Assembly (NCBI RefSeq): GCF_030867145.1
Contig: NC_134415.1
Span: forward strand, 8,782,417-8,846,416
DNA: 64,000 nt
Direction: 5' to 3'
DNA from: Opisthocomus hoazin
Lineage: Eukaryota; Chordata; Aves; Opisthocomiformes; Opisthocomidae
In this document: positions 47,901-59,100 of the stretch, one piece after another
How positions within the stretch are numbered: position 1 is the stretch's first letter
Layout: each line of letters begins with the position of its first letter
Notes under the pieces: model-generated
Seen by the model: the letters and a program-made list of their open reading frames with translations, nothing else
What the model was told of the DNA's origin: nothing
The model's database searches: none
Program-made: the position numbers and the translations under genes

Positions 47901-50900
47901 GCCTTTTCACTTTCTTCCTGCCACTCAGTAAGGCAGGCTGCCTACTCCTGTGTAATATTCTGGGTCTTTTCTGCCTCATCTTCACTACATTGTGCGTAAA
48001 GCTTGGGTCTGTTGCTAGTAAACATCAGGTCTAACTCTGGTCAGCAGATGGTTGTGGTTTAGCCTGGCTGGAGGCCAGGTGCCCACCAAAGCTACTCTAT
48101 CACTGCCCTCCTCAACCGGACAGGGGAGAGAAAAAATACGATGAAAGGCTCGTGGGTCAAAATAAGGACAGGGAGAGATCACTCACCAATTACTGTCACG
48201 GTCAAAACAGACTCAAGTTGGGGAAATTAGTTTAATTTATCACCAAATCGGAGTAGGGTAATGAGAAATAAAACCAAATCTTGAAACACCTTCCCCCTAC
48301 CCCTCCCTTCTTCCCAGGCTCAACTTTACTCCCAATTTCTCTGCCTCCTCCCCCTGAGCAGCGCAGTGGGACGAGGAATGGGGGTTGCGGTCAGTTCGTC
48401 ACATGTTGTCTCTGCCGCTTCTTCCTCCTCACTCTCTGCCCCTGCTCCAGCATGGCTTCCCTCCCACGGGAGACAGTTCTTCATGAACTTCTCCAGCGTG
48501 AGTCCTTCCCATGGGGCGCAGTCCTTCAGAAACAGGCTGCTCCAGCGTGGGTCCTCACGGGGTCACAAGCCCTGCCAGCAAACCTGCTCTGGCGTGGGCT
48601 CCTCTCTCCACGGGTCTGCAGGTCCTGGCAGGAGCCTGCTCCAGCGCGGGCTCCCCACAGCCTCCTTCGGGCATTCACCTGCTCTGGTGTGGGGTCGTCC
48701 CTGGGCTGTGCGTGGAGATCTGCCCCACTGTGGGCCTCCATGTGCTGCAGGGGCACAGCCTGCCTCACCAGGGTCTGCTCTGCAGGCTGCCGGGGAATCT
48801 GCGCTGGTGCCTGGAGCACCTCCTGCCCTCCTTTTTCACTGACCTTGATGTCTGCAGGGCTGTTTCTCTCACACATTCTCACTCCTCTCTCCTGCTGCAC
48901 ATTGCTGCTATGCAGGTTTTTTCCCCTTAAATATGTTTTGGCTCAGCCTTGGGCAGTGGTGGATCCATCTTGGGGCTGACTGGCATTGGCTTTACTGCAC
49001 ACAGGGGAAGCTTCTCGCAGAAGCCACCCTTGTAGCTCCCCTGATACCAAAACCTTGCCATGCAAACCCAATACAAGACTAGTAACATGAAGGGCAGTTG
49101 TTTCCCTTTTGTCTTTGCTCCTAATGTACTCTTCTGAGGAGGAAGAAGGAGGCTTGCATTGAAATAAAAGAGCTGAAGATACAATCTGCCAGGGCTAGGC
49201 TGGAACTGTATCTCTGTGTGGCCATGTTGCTCATCTGTCTGCCCGAGTTAAGGGCAGGGGACTGCTTAGAAACCCAAGGTCCCCTGCGTGGACCTGCCTG
49301 GCTTTGAGCAACCTGGTCTAGTGGAAGGTGTCCCTGCCCATGGCAGAGGGGTTGGAACGAGATGATCTTTAAGGTACCTTCCAACCCAAACCGTTCTATG
49401 ATTCTTAACCAACTTGATGTTAAAGTTCTATGATGTTAGCAATGACATCTAAATATCTCTCTTTCTGCAGTCTTTACAAGGCTCTCAGCCATCATCTCTA
49501 GGAATAACAAAGATAAACACAGAAAATGTACGTATGTTTGTAAAAGGTTGAACGAATCTCCCTGTTGCCTGATAAGCTAGTTAATGCTGTTTGTTTTCTC
49601 TTGCAGGGGAAAATGACGGATGGTTCACAATTTGTAAGTGTCTTGTGTAGACTTGTGGCAAATGTGAAGTGTAAAAATAATTGATATAACATTATCTCGG
49701 GTATTCCTAAAAAACATGCACAGAACAAGGGAACTGAGAATCTGCTGGGGGGTGATCATCACTGAGGTTTTGTAGAGAGAAGTGCTCTTTGCTGCTGCTG
49801 GTAAAAGTGAGGCTATTTGTTAAATCATAGAGAAAATCCAAAAGATAAATGTTGCATTCACAGCCATTAACAGAGAAATAAAAAGTGAAGCACCTGAAGT
49901 TTTCAAGGACCAAATCACATTAAAACCTTCTTTCAAATAAGCATACTTCGTTTTCTCCGCCGTAGGGAATACCTGCGAAACACACGTGTTCTGTAGTCAC
50001 ACCACGCCGAATGGCCTGATGTTAATGTGCGTGTCTCGGAACCTGTCTGGCTGCATCTGCCTCTTGCTGACAGATCCGTGCTTGCCCTGTATGCACTGCG
50101 GGTGGCTGGGTGCCAGCCTCGCGCCTCAGGGTCGGACCTTGCACCCGCCTGGCACGGAGCGTAGACAGAATGAGTGCTCATCTCTTTGCAAAAAGCTGTA
50201 CAGGGGGACAGTACCCAGACTGGAGTGAGGACCACGCTCAGACTGAAAAGGGGTTGGAAGCTGAGGAATATATACAAGTAGAATTTATGGAGAAGGTGAA
50301 GTTGCAATGAGTGCCATGGTTTTAGTTGCCTTGTCACTTGGCACTCTGCCTTCTTCAGTCGTCTTTTCAAAACCAAATAACGTGCAGTATTGTTGTTTGC
50401 AAGTGGAGGACTCCAACAAAAAAGTAAAGGCAAAGTACTTCTCCATTCACTCCTTTTCCCTGATCAAAATAACTTCTAACACAACAAAAAAAAAGGCAAA
50501 CAAAATACTTGTACTATCTATTGTGAACTGGTGCCAGAAGGACAGAATACTCAGGTACCCTGCTTCTAGTACTTACGTAACTGTGGGACTACACACTTAG
50601 CAGGAGTGTTTAAAGCGTAACTGAAGCTTTCAGAGAGGAGAGGTCAGGATGTCTGGGATGTCTGTATCTGAATAAGTCTGTGATACAAATTTAAATTAGT
50701 GCAGGGAGTTTCATGCTTCCCCCCTGCCCCATTCCACTGTTAGGGATGGCAGACGTAGTTGTAAATGATGTTTATTTTGAACCCGAGGTGGTGGTCTAAA
50801 GAGAAGACCCAACATGTTGACACATTTATCTCAGTGTAACTTTTCCACTGTAGTGTTAGTATCCTAGAACATGGTGGTAGGAATAAATTTAGCTGTAAGT

Positions 50901-53762
50901 GCAGATTTGCAATCATAAGCCAAATTTCTTCCTGCTGTAGTAAAGCTCAGCTTGTATATTGAAAAAAATAAGTTGCAATCGAAATTTTTACTGGTGGTGT
51001 ACTTCCAGGGAGTTCCTTACGTTGGGAAACTGGATGCAGCACTTCGTCCAGGATGCACAGTTGCCATTAAAGGGGAAGTGAATAAAAACCCAAAGAGGTA
51101 AGGGTTATTACATTTTGCTGCTGTTTAACTGAGCTACTCTTGAGAAAGAGCAGGCTTTCCCATTGCCTCAGTGTATCCTTACTCACTTGCAACTTTGCAT
51201 CTGGAATCATGTGAAACTACAGGGCATGTGTCTGAGGAACCTGCAGGATACTGCTTTAGAGAGGACTTAAAGAGCAGCTCTGTTGTGAAGAGTGAAGGTA
51301 AAACATGAGTGTGTTACCTACTAAATCTGCATCATTCACAAGGTTGTGTGTCTGTTCGGGTTTCCATTGTGCAAGGCATGTGAGCACACGTACTGTACAA
51401 AGACAGCTTTTAGTCTAAAGAGATCCAAGGGCAAAGGAACTTCCAGAAGTAAATGGAAAAATGAGTGAGGTGAGTTGCTGCTGTGCTCGAAGGCTGCATG
51501 TTACAGCGTTTCGCTAAATACTTCTCAGATGGCCTTCTCGGGGACTGTGGAAGCATGAAGGTGCCTAACTGACAACAACTGAGTGATGAAAGCTGGTAGG
51601 GGAGTGTGAGCTATAATTTTGATAGCAAATTAGGAAAAATGAATTGCAAAGAAGACATTTTCTCAACGTGATTTAAAGAGGAGGAAAAATTAAAAATAGG
51701 TGGGAGTGCAACACAGTCAAAATGGAGCTGGGGAAACGTCTGTGCTTCAGCATGCCCTTTGCTTGAAGGGTGCTTTGGCTCTGCAGAAACATGCCTAAAA
51801 ATGAAGCAATTAGTGCAAATGCCGAGAAGTATGCTTTTTACACTGGGTGTAGGCATTGTACTCCTGCTTCCACAGAGCACGTATCTTCCATGCAGCCGAA
51901 CAGCACTCAGAGTTTGTATTAACACTGGAACCTAAGGTCTGGAAATCTCATCAACAACGTTGGAATGGACTTTAAGTTGGACAGGACAATTAATACATAG
52001 TAGCATTTGTTTTCCTTCTGCTGGCTTGGGAAGCTTATTAGCAGGTTTCAGGTGCTGAATGTACTGCGTGAGGAGGCTTTTGGGTGCTGGCTGAAGCGTT
52101 GCAGGTTGCGTGGTGTTTATGCTTTTAAACGTATAGATTTTTGTAGAGTGTGTAAGTTAATGTCTTTCACTCAGTTCACACAGTTGTAGATGTTCCTTTT
52201 TCTCAGTGGAAAAGAGGACTTCACAGCTTGGAAGTGTGGCTGTTGCTATATTTTTGTATCTGGACTAAATGATTCTAGGCTGCTCAAAGGAGGGAAATAA
52301 TGTGACAGCTGGAGCTAATTTGGGGGGAGGAATATTTCTTCTCCAAATGCAGTGAGGTCTTCGCCACAGGTTGAAGTGTTCATTTGAATTTGGATGACTC
52401 TTCCCTGTGATGGCTTTTCTCCAGAGCTCCCCTTCAGGAACCCTGTGTGGTGGTGGCGTCTGAGATGGCAGAGTATTCCTTCAGCCTGGGCAGAGCTACG
52501 CTGCCTGGTGTCCCACCATCTTAAATGTATGGAGAGAATCCGCAAACTTTTCTTGAGAGTCTAACCAGTTTGTTGGCAGAAAGAATATTACATCTTTAGG
52601 TAAACTAAAGCCTCCCACTCTCCACTGCCTGAGTGAAGAGGAGGAGATGGTGGAGCAAGCAGTATCGTACGTTTCTGTGAGAATGCTGCTTCCTGGTGCT
52701 GTAGGGGAGCAGCACTTGGCCCACTTGGCTCAATACCTCCTTGCTGAGACATGAACAGAAAGCTGTGAGGGACAAAGCAGATCTAGCAGGGTCATGTCCT
52801 ACGTTTGCTGCCTCCAGCAAAGGTTTCTGTGCAAAGGAGACTTTAACTGCCTGCTTGGTTCTTCAGGTGAAATCACGACCCTGGCTCCAGAACAGTGCTG
52901 AGTATCGGCTGGGGGCTTGGTGTAAATAGCATGGACCACTGCATCATGCTTATAAACCTTTGGTATAGTAAACTTTTAAAAAATATCTTCCAGCTTTGCG
53001 ATAAATCTGAAATCAAGTGACTCAAAGGACATTGCATTACATCTGAATCCCCGAATGAAAAATAAAGTTTTTGTAAGAAACTCCTACCTTCATGACAGCT
53101 GGGGAGAAGAAGAAAAGGAAGTTGATGATTTCCCTTTCAGTCCAGGGATGTACTTTGAGGTAAGATGAACTGAAACACAGCATCAGACTGGCAATTCTGC
53201 CAAAAGGATTAGCAGTGGTGCTTAAACGTCATGTCACTAATGCAGATTTAAATAAAACTGCCATTCCTGCATTTCAGTATCTTGGGAATATTTAGGATTA
53301 AATGGGACCATAAGGAGCAGAGATTTGACTTGGTTTTAGTGACAACTTTCTTTTTAAATAGTTGCAAGAATTCAGCCTGTGCTCAGAATGAATTTTAATT
53401 GATTTGAGTTGAACTCGATCCTTATGGGTCCCTTCCAGCTTGAGATATTCTATGATTCTATGAATTTTATGTAAGTTTCACTTTTTTTTAATGTTTCTTT
53501 TGCATGAAACATTCTTTGGAACAAAAGCAGGGCTTGCCCAAGGCTAGGCTAGATCATCAGGTTGTTTTTCGTGCCTTACTTGAGCTTAACTGTTTCTCTT
53601 CTTGCTTTTCAGCTGATCATTTTCTGTGATGCCCACCAGTTCAAAGTTGCTGTTAATGGTGTTCACACTCTGGAGTACAAGCATCGTTTTAAACAACTTG
53701 AAAAGATCAACATAGTGGAAATCACGGGAGATGTTCAGCTGTTAGATGTGAGGAGCTGGTAG
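41860..53762 (+). CDS. LGALS8: LGALS8, galectin-8 (tandem-repeat galectin)
   Basis: Nine coding exons join in frame to 948 bases: 315 residues plus stop (human short form 317). Galectin-8 binds beta-galactosides outside cells and on damaged endosomes, where in mammals it recruits the autophagy receptor NDP52. The N-terminal CRD (about 15-150) keeps His64, Asn66, Arg68, Asn78, Trp85 and Glu88, and also Arg44, Gln46 and Arg58, the equivalents of human Arg45, Gln47 and Arg59 that favour sialylated or sulfated glycans. A 28-residue linker (154-181) comes from two small exons. The C-terminal CRD (182-315) keeps His227, Asn229, Arg231, Asn240, Trp247 and Glu250. There is no signal peptide, as expected for galectins. 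The ATG has A at -3. Exons: 41860-41901, 45379-45467, 46191-46401, 47044-47160, 49471-49527, 49607-49633, 51009-51097, 52994-53159, 53613-53762. Confidence 0.96.
41902..45378 (+). other. LGALS8: LGALS8 intron after coding exon 1
   Basis: About 3.5 kb. It contains a T/C-rich tract at 42287-42317 and a decayed CR1 end near 43225-43305. Open frames (for example 44641-45159) are AT-rich and show no domain. Confidence 0.65.
43225..43305 (+). mobile_element. Decayed CR1 3' end (sense)
   Basis: The stretch aacctgctctatctgacc ... ccagaggtgtcttgcaacctcagcccttctgtg resembles the CR1 tail (gacctccagaggtcccttccaacctcaaccattctgtg) with many substitutions. Confidence 0.55.
45379..45467 (+). CDS. LGALS8: LGALS8 coding exon 2
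   Basis: Acceptor ttccctcttctag, donor gtagcg. It encodes [20 protein letters not shown] and on to DDADR (last codon split, phase 2): the first strands of the N-terminal CRD. Confidence 0.96.
45468..47043 (+). other. LGALS8: LGALS8 introns flanking coding exon 3
   Basis: Two introns (45468-46190 and 46402-47043) around the N-CRD core exon. No repeat or other gene was recognised. Confidence 0.65.
46191..46401 (+). CDS. LGALS8: LGALS8 coding exon 3 (N-CRD core)
   Basis: Acceptor tttttatgattag, donor gtgagt; 211 bases, residues 45-114. It carries the sugar-binding signature: HLNPR, VVCNT, W-G-W-E-E. Human has R where this bird has W in WGxEE (residue 87); Trp85 and Glu88 are kept. Confidence 0.97.
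47044..47160 (+). CDS. LGALS8: LGALS8 coding exon 4
   Basis: Acceptor tgtctccttag, donor gtaagt; 117 bases, residues 115-153. [15 protein letters not shown] to IDFVSN closes the N-terminal CRD. Confidence 0.96.
48049..49075 (+). mobile_element. Solo retroviral LTR, about 1 kb
   Basis: A TG...CA block starting tggttgtggtttagcctggc and ending caaacccaataca matches an LTR family I remember from bird genomes. It includes a run of diverged repeats of ctgctccagcgtgggctcc (about 48500-48780) and the segment tgaccttgatgtctgcaggg. No retroviral genes are attached, so it is a solo LTR. Boundaries are by eye and no clear target-site duplication was found. Open frames inside it are by-products of the repeats. 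Confidence 0.65.
49290..49408 (+). mobile_element. CR1 3' tail (sense)
   Basis: ctggctttgagcaacctggtct through ggttggaacgagatgatctttaaggtaccttccaacccaaaccgttctatgattctta is a CR1 3' end with its terminal octamer-like tttctatgattct. It stops about 60 bases before the linker exon A. Confidence 0.88.
49471..49527 (+). CDS. LGALS8: LGALS8 linker exon A
   Basis: Acceptor ctctctttctgcag, donor gtacgt; 57 bases, phase 0 at both ends, encoding [19 protein letters not shown] (19 residues) of the inter-domain linker. Because it is symmetric it can be skipped without changing the frame. Confidence 0.9.
49607..49633 (+). CDS. LGALS8: LGALS8 linker micro-exon B
   Basis: A 27-base exon, acceptor ttttctcttgcag and donor gtaagt, encoding GKMTDGSQF. 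It is phase 0 at both ends and matches the position and size of a nine-residue exon in human galectin-8. Confidence 0.88.
49634..51008 (+). other. LGALS8: LGALS8 intron between linker and C-CRD
   Basis: About 1.4 kb. An exon for a longer linker (as in the human long form) was looked for and not recognised. Nothing else was seen. Confidence 0.6.
51009..51097 (+). CDS. LGALS8: LGALS8 coding exon (C-CRD start)
   Basis: Acceptor gtgtacttccag, donor gtaagg; 89 bases. It encodes [15 protein letters not shown] to EVNKNPK plus a split Ser codon (phase 2), the first strands of the C-terminal CRD. Confidence 0.96.
51098..52993 (+). other. LGALS8: LGALS8 intron within C-CRD
   Basis: About 1.9 kb with no recognised repeat or gene. 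Confidence 0.65.
52994..53159 (+). CDS. LGALS8: LGALS8 coding exon (C-CRD core)
   Basis: Acceptor aatatcttccag, donor gtaaga; 166 bases, residues 211-266. It carries HLNPR, VRNS and WGEEE, the sugar-binding set of the second CRD. Confidence 0.97.
53160..53612 (+). other. LGALS8: LGALS8 last intron
   Basis: 453 bases; contains a short CR1 tail (53403-53466). Confidence 0.7.
53403..53466 (+). mobile_element. CR1 3' tail fragment (sense)
   Basis: gagttgaactcgatccttatgggtcccttccagcttgagatattctatgattctatgaat is a CR1 tail including two attctatg-like terminal repeats. Confidence 0.85.
53613..53762 (+). CDS. LGALS8: LGALS8 last coding exon
   Basis: Acceptor tcttgcttttcag; encodes [20 protein letters not shown] to the stop TAG at 53760-53762, ending DVRSW as in human. 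Confidence 0.97.
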   Translation: MIIFCDAHQFKVAVNGVHTLEYKHRFKQLEKINIVEITGDVQLLDVRSW

Positions 53763-54910
53763 TTCTTTTCAACCAGTACTAAAAGAATTAAACGTCTTCT
53801 AACAACAGTGCCTCCTTGTCAAGTACAGACAGGTGCTGACTCATGCCGAGCCTGCCTTTAACTATCTAGGCTTCTGCGTCTGAGTTAGGCGAGTACCAGA
53901 ACTGCTAACGGCGAGATTAAATCCTCCTCTAGTTTACAGTCTCCTGACAAGCTAAGTGTTTGCTCAGATAGGTAAGTAAGTCTCCTGTGTCACTGAGCCT
54001 AGCAATCTGAAAATGCTGCATCACAGTGTGGCTAACAAGGGCACTCGGTATGTTTCAGTTAAACTACTACTCGTCATTCCTTGATAGCGTACATTCACTG
54101 TTGTGAAGCAGAAACAAAGCTGAAATAGGATCTGAAGGTATGGTAATCCACCCATAAAGGGGCATTGATACTTCATTTAAAATAGAATTATGAAATATAC
54201 TCTTCTATTTCTTAGTTTATATTATCAGCTGTAACTTTTTTACTGAGGCTGGACTAAGCAAACAGTTGGCCCGTCAGTTCTAGCAAACGGCAAGGAGGAA
54301 TTTGGTCTTACTCAGTCTGCTGCTGCAGCAGTACCTTCTCTGACACTCATCGTTATGTCACCTCCTGCTTATAAGTGGCTTACATCAAACATACAGCAGC
54401 ATTTCTAGCTTTTAATTTTCCAAAGTGAAACAAATCAAAATGATTTAGCTGGTACCAATTGTGTGAACTTTTGAAAGCTCTTTTGATCTGAAATGGCTCC
54501 TAAACTGAGTTGAGATTGCTCAGGGACTGAAGTAGATGTTTGTGTATTTCATTTTTTAAGAACATGTGAACCCAGTTACTCCAGGCAGGATTTCAGCTGA
54601 GACTCAGATGCCCATCAGTGGAACAGAGAACAAATCATTTTTCAGTCTTGTATGAAACCACTACCTATCTGAAACAAGCTGTTCCTATTCAGTCAGTTTT
54701 CCATACAAATGTCAGTCTTAATTTTTATGCTCTTTTTAAAAAGAAGTTGCTACTGACTGTCAATACATATGTGAGGGATGTTCCTATTTATCTTAACAGC
54801 TGCTAAAAGAGTGAAGCAATACCAAGAATAAGATGTACCCTAAGACTGTTTAATTACCACACTTAATCTATAAAAAGCATAAATAAAAACATTTGTGAAC
54901 TCTGCTTTTC
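53763..54910 (+). other. LGALS8: LGALS8 3' UTR (probable)
   Basis: Sequence from the stop to just past AATAAA at 54882-54887, the most likely poly(A) signal. An earlier ATTAAA at about 53785-53790 could give a very short 3' UTR. Confidence 0.55.
54882..54887 (+). terminator. LGALS8: LGALS8 poly(A) signal
   Basis: AATAAA on the plus strand about 1.1 kb past the LGALS8 stop, followed by a GT-containing stretch. It is the first canonical signal downstream of the gene. Confidence 0.55.
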
Positions 54911-55950
54911 TCTAAGTGTAGCTAAGTAGTTATGATCCCTTTTTGGTCTATATTGTATCTTGTTTTGCTTATTACCTGTCTCACCAGTATCTCCAAGGTG
55001 GCACAGCGACCCTGACTGAGGGACCGTTTCCCCATCGAGGAGTTAGTGATCCACCGACCAGTTAACCCGAGCAGGCCTAGGCCTGGGCTGCGCTGGCGCG
55101 GCGTTCAGGACTGAGCTGTGCTGTGCATGCCCCTGGGCTGCAGGGTAAGCTTCGCTGGCTGAGTGCAGTGGAGGAGCAGGCAGGCAGCTCCCGCTCCCTA
55201 ATGGCCTGACACCCTTCTGCGTGCTTGCCTTTATCTAGAAGCTCAGCAGGACGTTCTCAGGTGAACATCCCTTCTGGCTGACAGCAGACATGATTAATAG
55301 TTGTTTTCTTCGAAGACAATCCTGTGAGGACATGAATGACCACAGCGGGGTCACCGGTCTGCAGACAAGATCTGCATGGCATGCTGCCCCCTGAAGAGTG
55401 GCCCATCCCCCCACCTGACGGGATAGACAGTTATCCTCTTTATAGTGTTAGTTCTAACCAGTTGCATTTTAACTTTACAGTCTGAGAGCCTTTCTTACAA
55501 GCAGTGTAATGAACTAGTACCCCCGGTGGAAAACAGCTGGTGAGTTTTTTTGTAAGCAAGCAATTTGTTCTTGATCTCCAGGTGAGTAAGAAGCTAATCG
55601 GCAGCAGTCTTTAAAGACTAAAAACCAGCTTTAGCTCCTCTAGGAATCCTTGTAACTTCAACATCTTCAGTGGGTTTACTTTTTACTTCCCTAAAAATGA
55701 CCGAAAAGCAGATTCTCAGGATTGCAGTACATGGGCACTCAGTACCATGCTTACACTGTAGCATGAGAGCTCCTCCGCAGGGACAGTAACTGCATCCCCC
55801 CAGCGCGGTGGAATTCGGCGAGTCTCGCAGGTTGTCGCTCTGTTTGGGCCTAGCTATCAGAATTTGCTTACAGCTTTCTCCAGTTTCCCACTGAAGAAAA
55901 GAGCAGTTAAGGAAAAATCATATGAAAAGTCCCCAGACCATCCCGAAATG
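54911..55950. other. Convergent intergenic gap LGALS8/HEATR1
   Basis: About 1 kb between the two convergent 3' ends. A GC-richer stretch lies at 55070-55200. No gene or repeat was recognised. Confidence 0.6.
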
Positions 55951-55973
55951 ATGAAACCAGATTCATACAATAT

Positions 55974-55979
55974 TTTATT
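55974..55979 (-). terminator. HEATR1: HEATR1 poly(A) signal
   Basis: Minus-strand AATAAA, 112 bases past the HEATR1 stop codon. Cleavage is expected about 15-25 bases further, near 55950-55960, giving a 3' UTR of about 140 bases. Confidence 0.75.
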
Positions 55980-56091
55980 AAAAAGTTAAGATCTTGGCTC
56001 TGGTAAAAATCAGTATGACAGTTTGCCTGTAACACTTGCATGGGTGAAGCTAACACGATTCAGACAAAAATTGACAACAAAGGGGCTAAAC

Positions 56092-56180
56092 TTAGAAGTA
56101 GCTTTGGAGTGGTTCTCCCAAAATGACCTCCAGCTGTTGAATTGTCTTCTGACACTGCTGTTCAACTTCTTCACATTCAT
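56092..56180 (-). CDS. HEATR1: HEATR1 last exon
   Basis: Acceptor tttttctag; encodes ECEEVEQQCQKTIQQLEVIL and ends LGEPLQSYF, then TAA at 56094-56092. Confidence 0.96.
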
Positions 56181-59100
56181 CTAGAAAAAGAAAGAAATAG
56201 GAATTAAGCAGAATAGTGATTACAAAGCTACCCAAGGAAGGCTTCATCACTTGGCAAGGCTGGAACTGTCTTCAAACATCAGGTATGAAATAATAATTAA
56301 AAATTATTTTGGCACTGACTCAGGATTTAGGCAAATTATTTCTACTGTAACACTGATCTAAAACTATGGAACAGAGGAGATGTGCACAGGCTGTAACACT
56401 GAGGAAACTACTGTAACTTAACCAAACATTAGAAAGGTGTTGGACAAAATCCATTTCAGTTTCCATCCTGCATAGTTTAAGCTACCATATACCAGTTCAT
56501 AAGATTTATAGCAACTGTAGCAATCATCCTGTCTGAATCTTTGAAGCAAGTGGCCCTTATTCTTTTCTTGGTCACAGGCGAGTTGTCTGCCTGCGCTAAT
56601 GCCGCTTTAGAACATTACCTTCCATGAGCTCTGCTAAGAATGGAATAGATTCTGGGAGCAGGACCAGGTAGTTCTCCTTCAGTTTTTGTGCAACTTCTAC
56701 CAAAGCAAGCAGAGCAGCAAATCGAACCTAAACCAACACAACAATCTTTGTAAGGAAACAAACATTACAGTGTAGTTCCCCGTTCCCTCCCCTCTCCCCC
56801 CTTCCTCCCATGTAAGTTTGTGAACTAGCTTTCCTTACTGAGGGGAACTAGTTTTAAGCTAATTTACATCTCACATCTGGGTTAAGATAATGTCAAATGC
56901 TGCAAGAAGCAGGTATGTTGCTGGAGGTTCTCTGATGTAACGGTTTTTAAGGTCCTGTTACAACGCCACTCTGTTCCACTGTATCAGAAGGGCTTAGCTC
57001 CGTACAATGAAAAACCCAGTACTCCCCCTGAATACATATAACCTGTCAAACAGGAGAGCGTTGGCAAAACTCTACATGATAAACAGGTCTGAAGACTGAT
57101 AAATAACTGTCTTCCAGTTCCCTCTAAAGTGCCCCTTTCTTCATACACAAACACCTTAGCTCTTATTCCAACAGCTACCAAATTTTTAAAAACCACAAAC
57201 TGTATGGAAGACATCCACATGTGGAACAGAATACTGACTGCCTGCAGTCAGAGCAGGCGGCCATGCTGTACACATCTCTCTAGAACTTGGGAGTAGCACC
57301 GTACAGTATCAGTATTTTAGTTTAGGCTCGTATTTCAACAACGACTTGGCTAATCCACGTCTGGTTTTTGGGGCACTGTTCCTGTTTCCTACCGCAACAA
57401 AGAAAACCAGTCCAAGCTCTGATAGCTCCCAACCTTAGCAGAGGTGTGCCTCATTTTCAGCAGGATGTGGTAGTTCAGTGGTTTCCAAAGAGAATCATCT
57501 GCCATTGCCACTGCAAACTGAGCTATGCAGGGTATCAGGTGTGCTGTCACTCTTTCCTGGAACTTCTCGTCTCCTCCAAGCATATTTTCCAGCTGCGGAA
57601 GTAAGAAGCTTGTCAAACGCATCCAGGCTCAGACAAACCCAGCCAAAAGCACTTCTAGCTTTGGCTTTCAGGCACTCAAGAGTTAGTCAAAGAGCATCAG
57701 CGGGAGTGCACTGGTCTGCAAGAGCTCAACAATATGCATGAACCTTACAGAATGAAGAAGCTGAGAAAGAGGATAAAAAAATTAGTCATTTAGAGCCCTA
57801 GGCAAAGCAGTAATACTGTCTGTAGCCCAAGGAAAAGAAATTAGTTCCTCCCTTTTTGTTTAGGGAGAGGATTGAGGCCTGATAGTTAAAAAAACCCACA
57901 CCTTTTGGAGGAAAAAAAAAAAAAAGATCAGCTATGAATTGTTTTTTTGTGTTTGTAAATACCTGATCAACCAGAGGCATCATCAAGGTTTCTGCTCTTT
58001 CCTTACTCAGGAACTTCTGGGTGTCAAACAGGAAGAGCTTGTGCAGACAGTCCACGGTGAACTGCAACAGGAGACAGCTCTTTTCTGTGCTGTTCTCAGA
58101 GTCAAAGAAAGCTTCATCTACATACCAATGAAGGAGAAAAAAAATACATCAAAAAACCCCAAAATACAAAACTTCCCCACAAGACAGAAACACTGTTAGT
58201 TTGTGAGTCTAGCTGAAGGATGGACTACATAGCAAGTACGTACTCCTCAGTGAGAACAATCCAGTGGACGCAGTATGTTACCCGGCTTTCAGCCAATGCC
58301 CTAGCAGGTCTGCCACTGCTGTTCGCAGTCAGCTGGGGCTAGAAGAGAAGAGCCACAGGCTACAGGAAAAGTGCTCGGCCGTGCCCGTGGCTATGGAGAG
58401 TCTCTTCAGATCACTACAAATGGGATGGGCAAATAGTTTCCCATACAAAAGAGTAACACCTATTTTTGCCAAGAAAGCAGAGGAGTCTGAATACACCAGG
58501 TAGCACAGAAGAACAGAAAAAAAAGAAAACCCAAACAGAAACAAGTCACCCTCTTTCCACACCATTTCATTCTCGTGGAACTCACTGGGACTGACATTGA
58601 AAATTTTCATGTGGTCTCAACTTTCCACTGGCAGCCCAGAGCCCATGAATGAAAAATGGCCTTTGGTTCCATCAGAATGAGAAAGATGCCTTATTCATGA
58701 GAGAAAGATGAAAAAGAGAAATGAGAAGGATGTGCTGTGAAGTAAATCTCATGCGACTGAACTTCCAGCAATTCTAATTCACCTCTTTCAGCAACTGGCG
58801 TTAGCCTGCCACTGCGGCTCTGTAGTTGGTAACTGAAAACTTACCAGTTTTAGAAACGTTGACCTGGTTCAGCGTCTCGGCAAACGGCTTCACTAAATGG
58901 CCAGCAAACAGGGTGAAGAGACCCTTGAGCTTGTCTGCAATGCAATCTGCTATTCGGTGGAATGTCAGCAGCCTGTCTTTTAGGGTAGACTCTGTTTTGG
59001 ACCAGTCAAAGAGCTGAAAGTGAAAGGCACATTAGCTCTTTCCTGTGTCTGTGCACTGGAAAATACAAATACGCTGATGCAGATGAATTTTGTTTAAACT

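Larger units (their letters stand above)
47161..49470 (+). other. LGALS8: LGALS8 intron before linker exon A
   Basis: About 2.3 kb, more than half mobile DNA: an LTR of about 1 kb (48049-49075) and a CR1 tail (49290-49408). Confidence 0.7.

Noticed and set aside
48281-48979. Open frames up to 232 codons on both strands
   Set aside because: They fall within the LTR and its internal repeats, and no retroviral protein motif is present.
49634-51008. Possible extra exon for a long galectin-8 linker as in human
   Set aside because: No in-frame exon with good splice sites and recognisable sequence was found.
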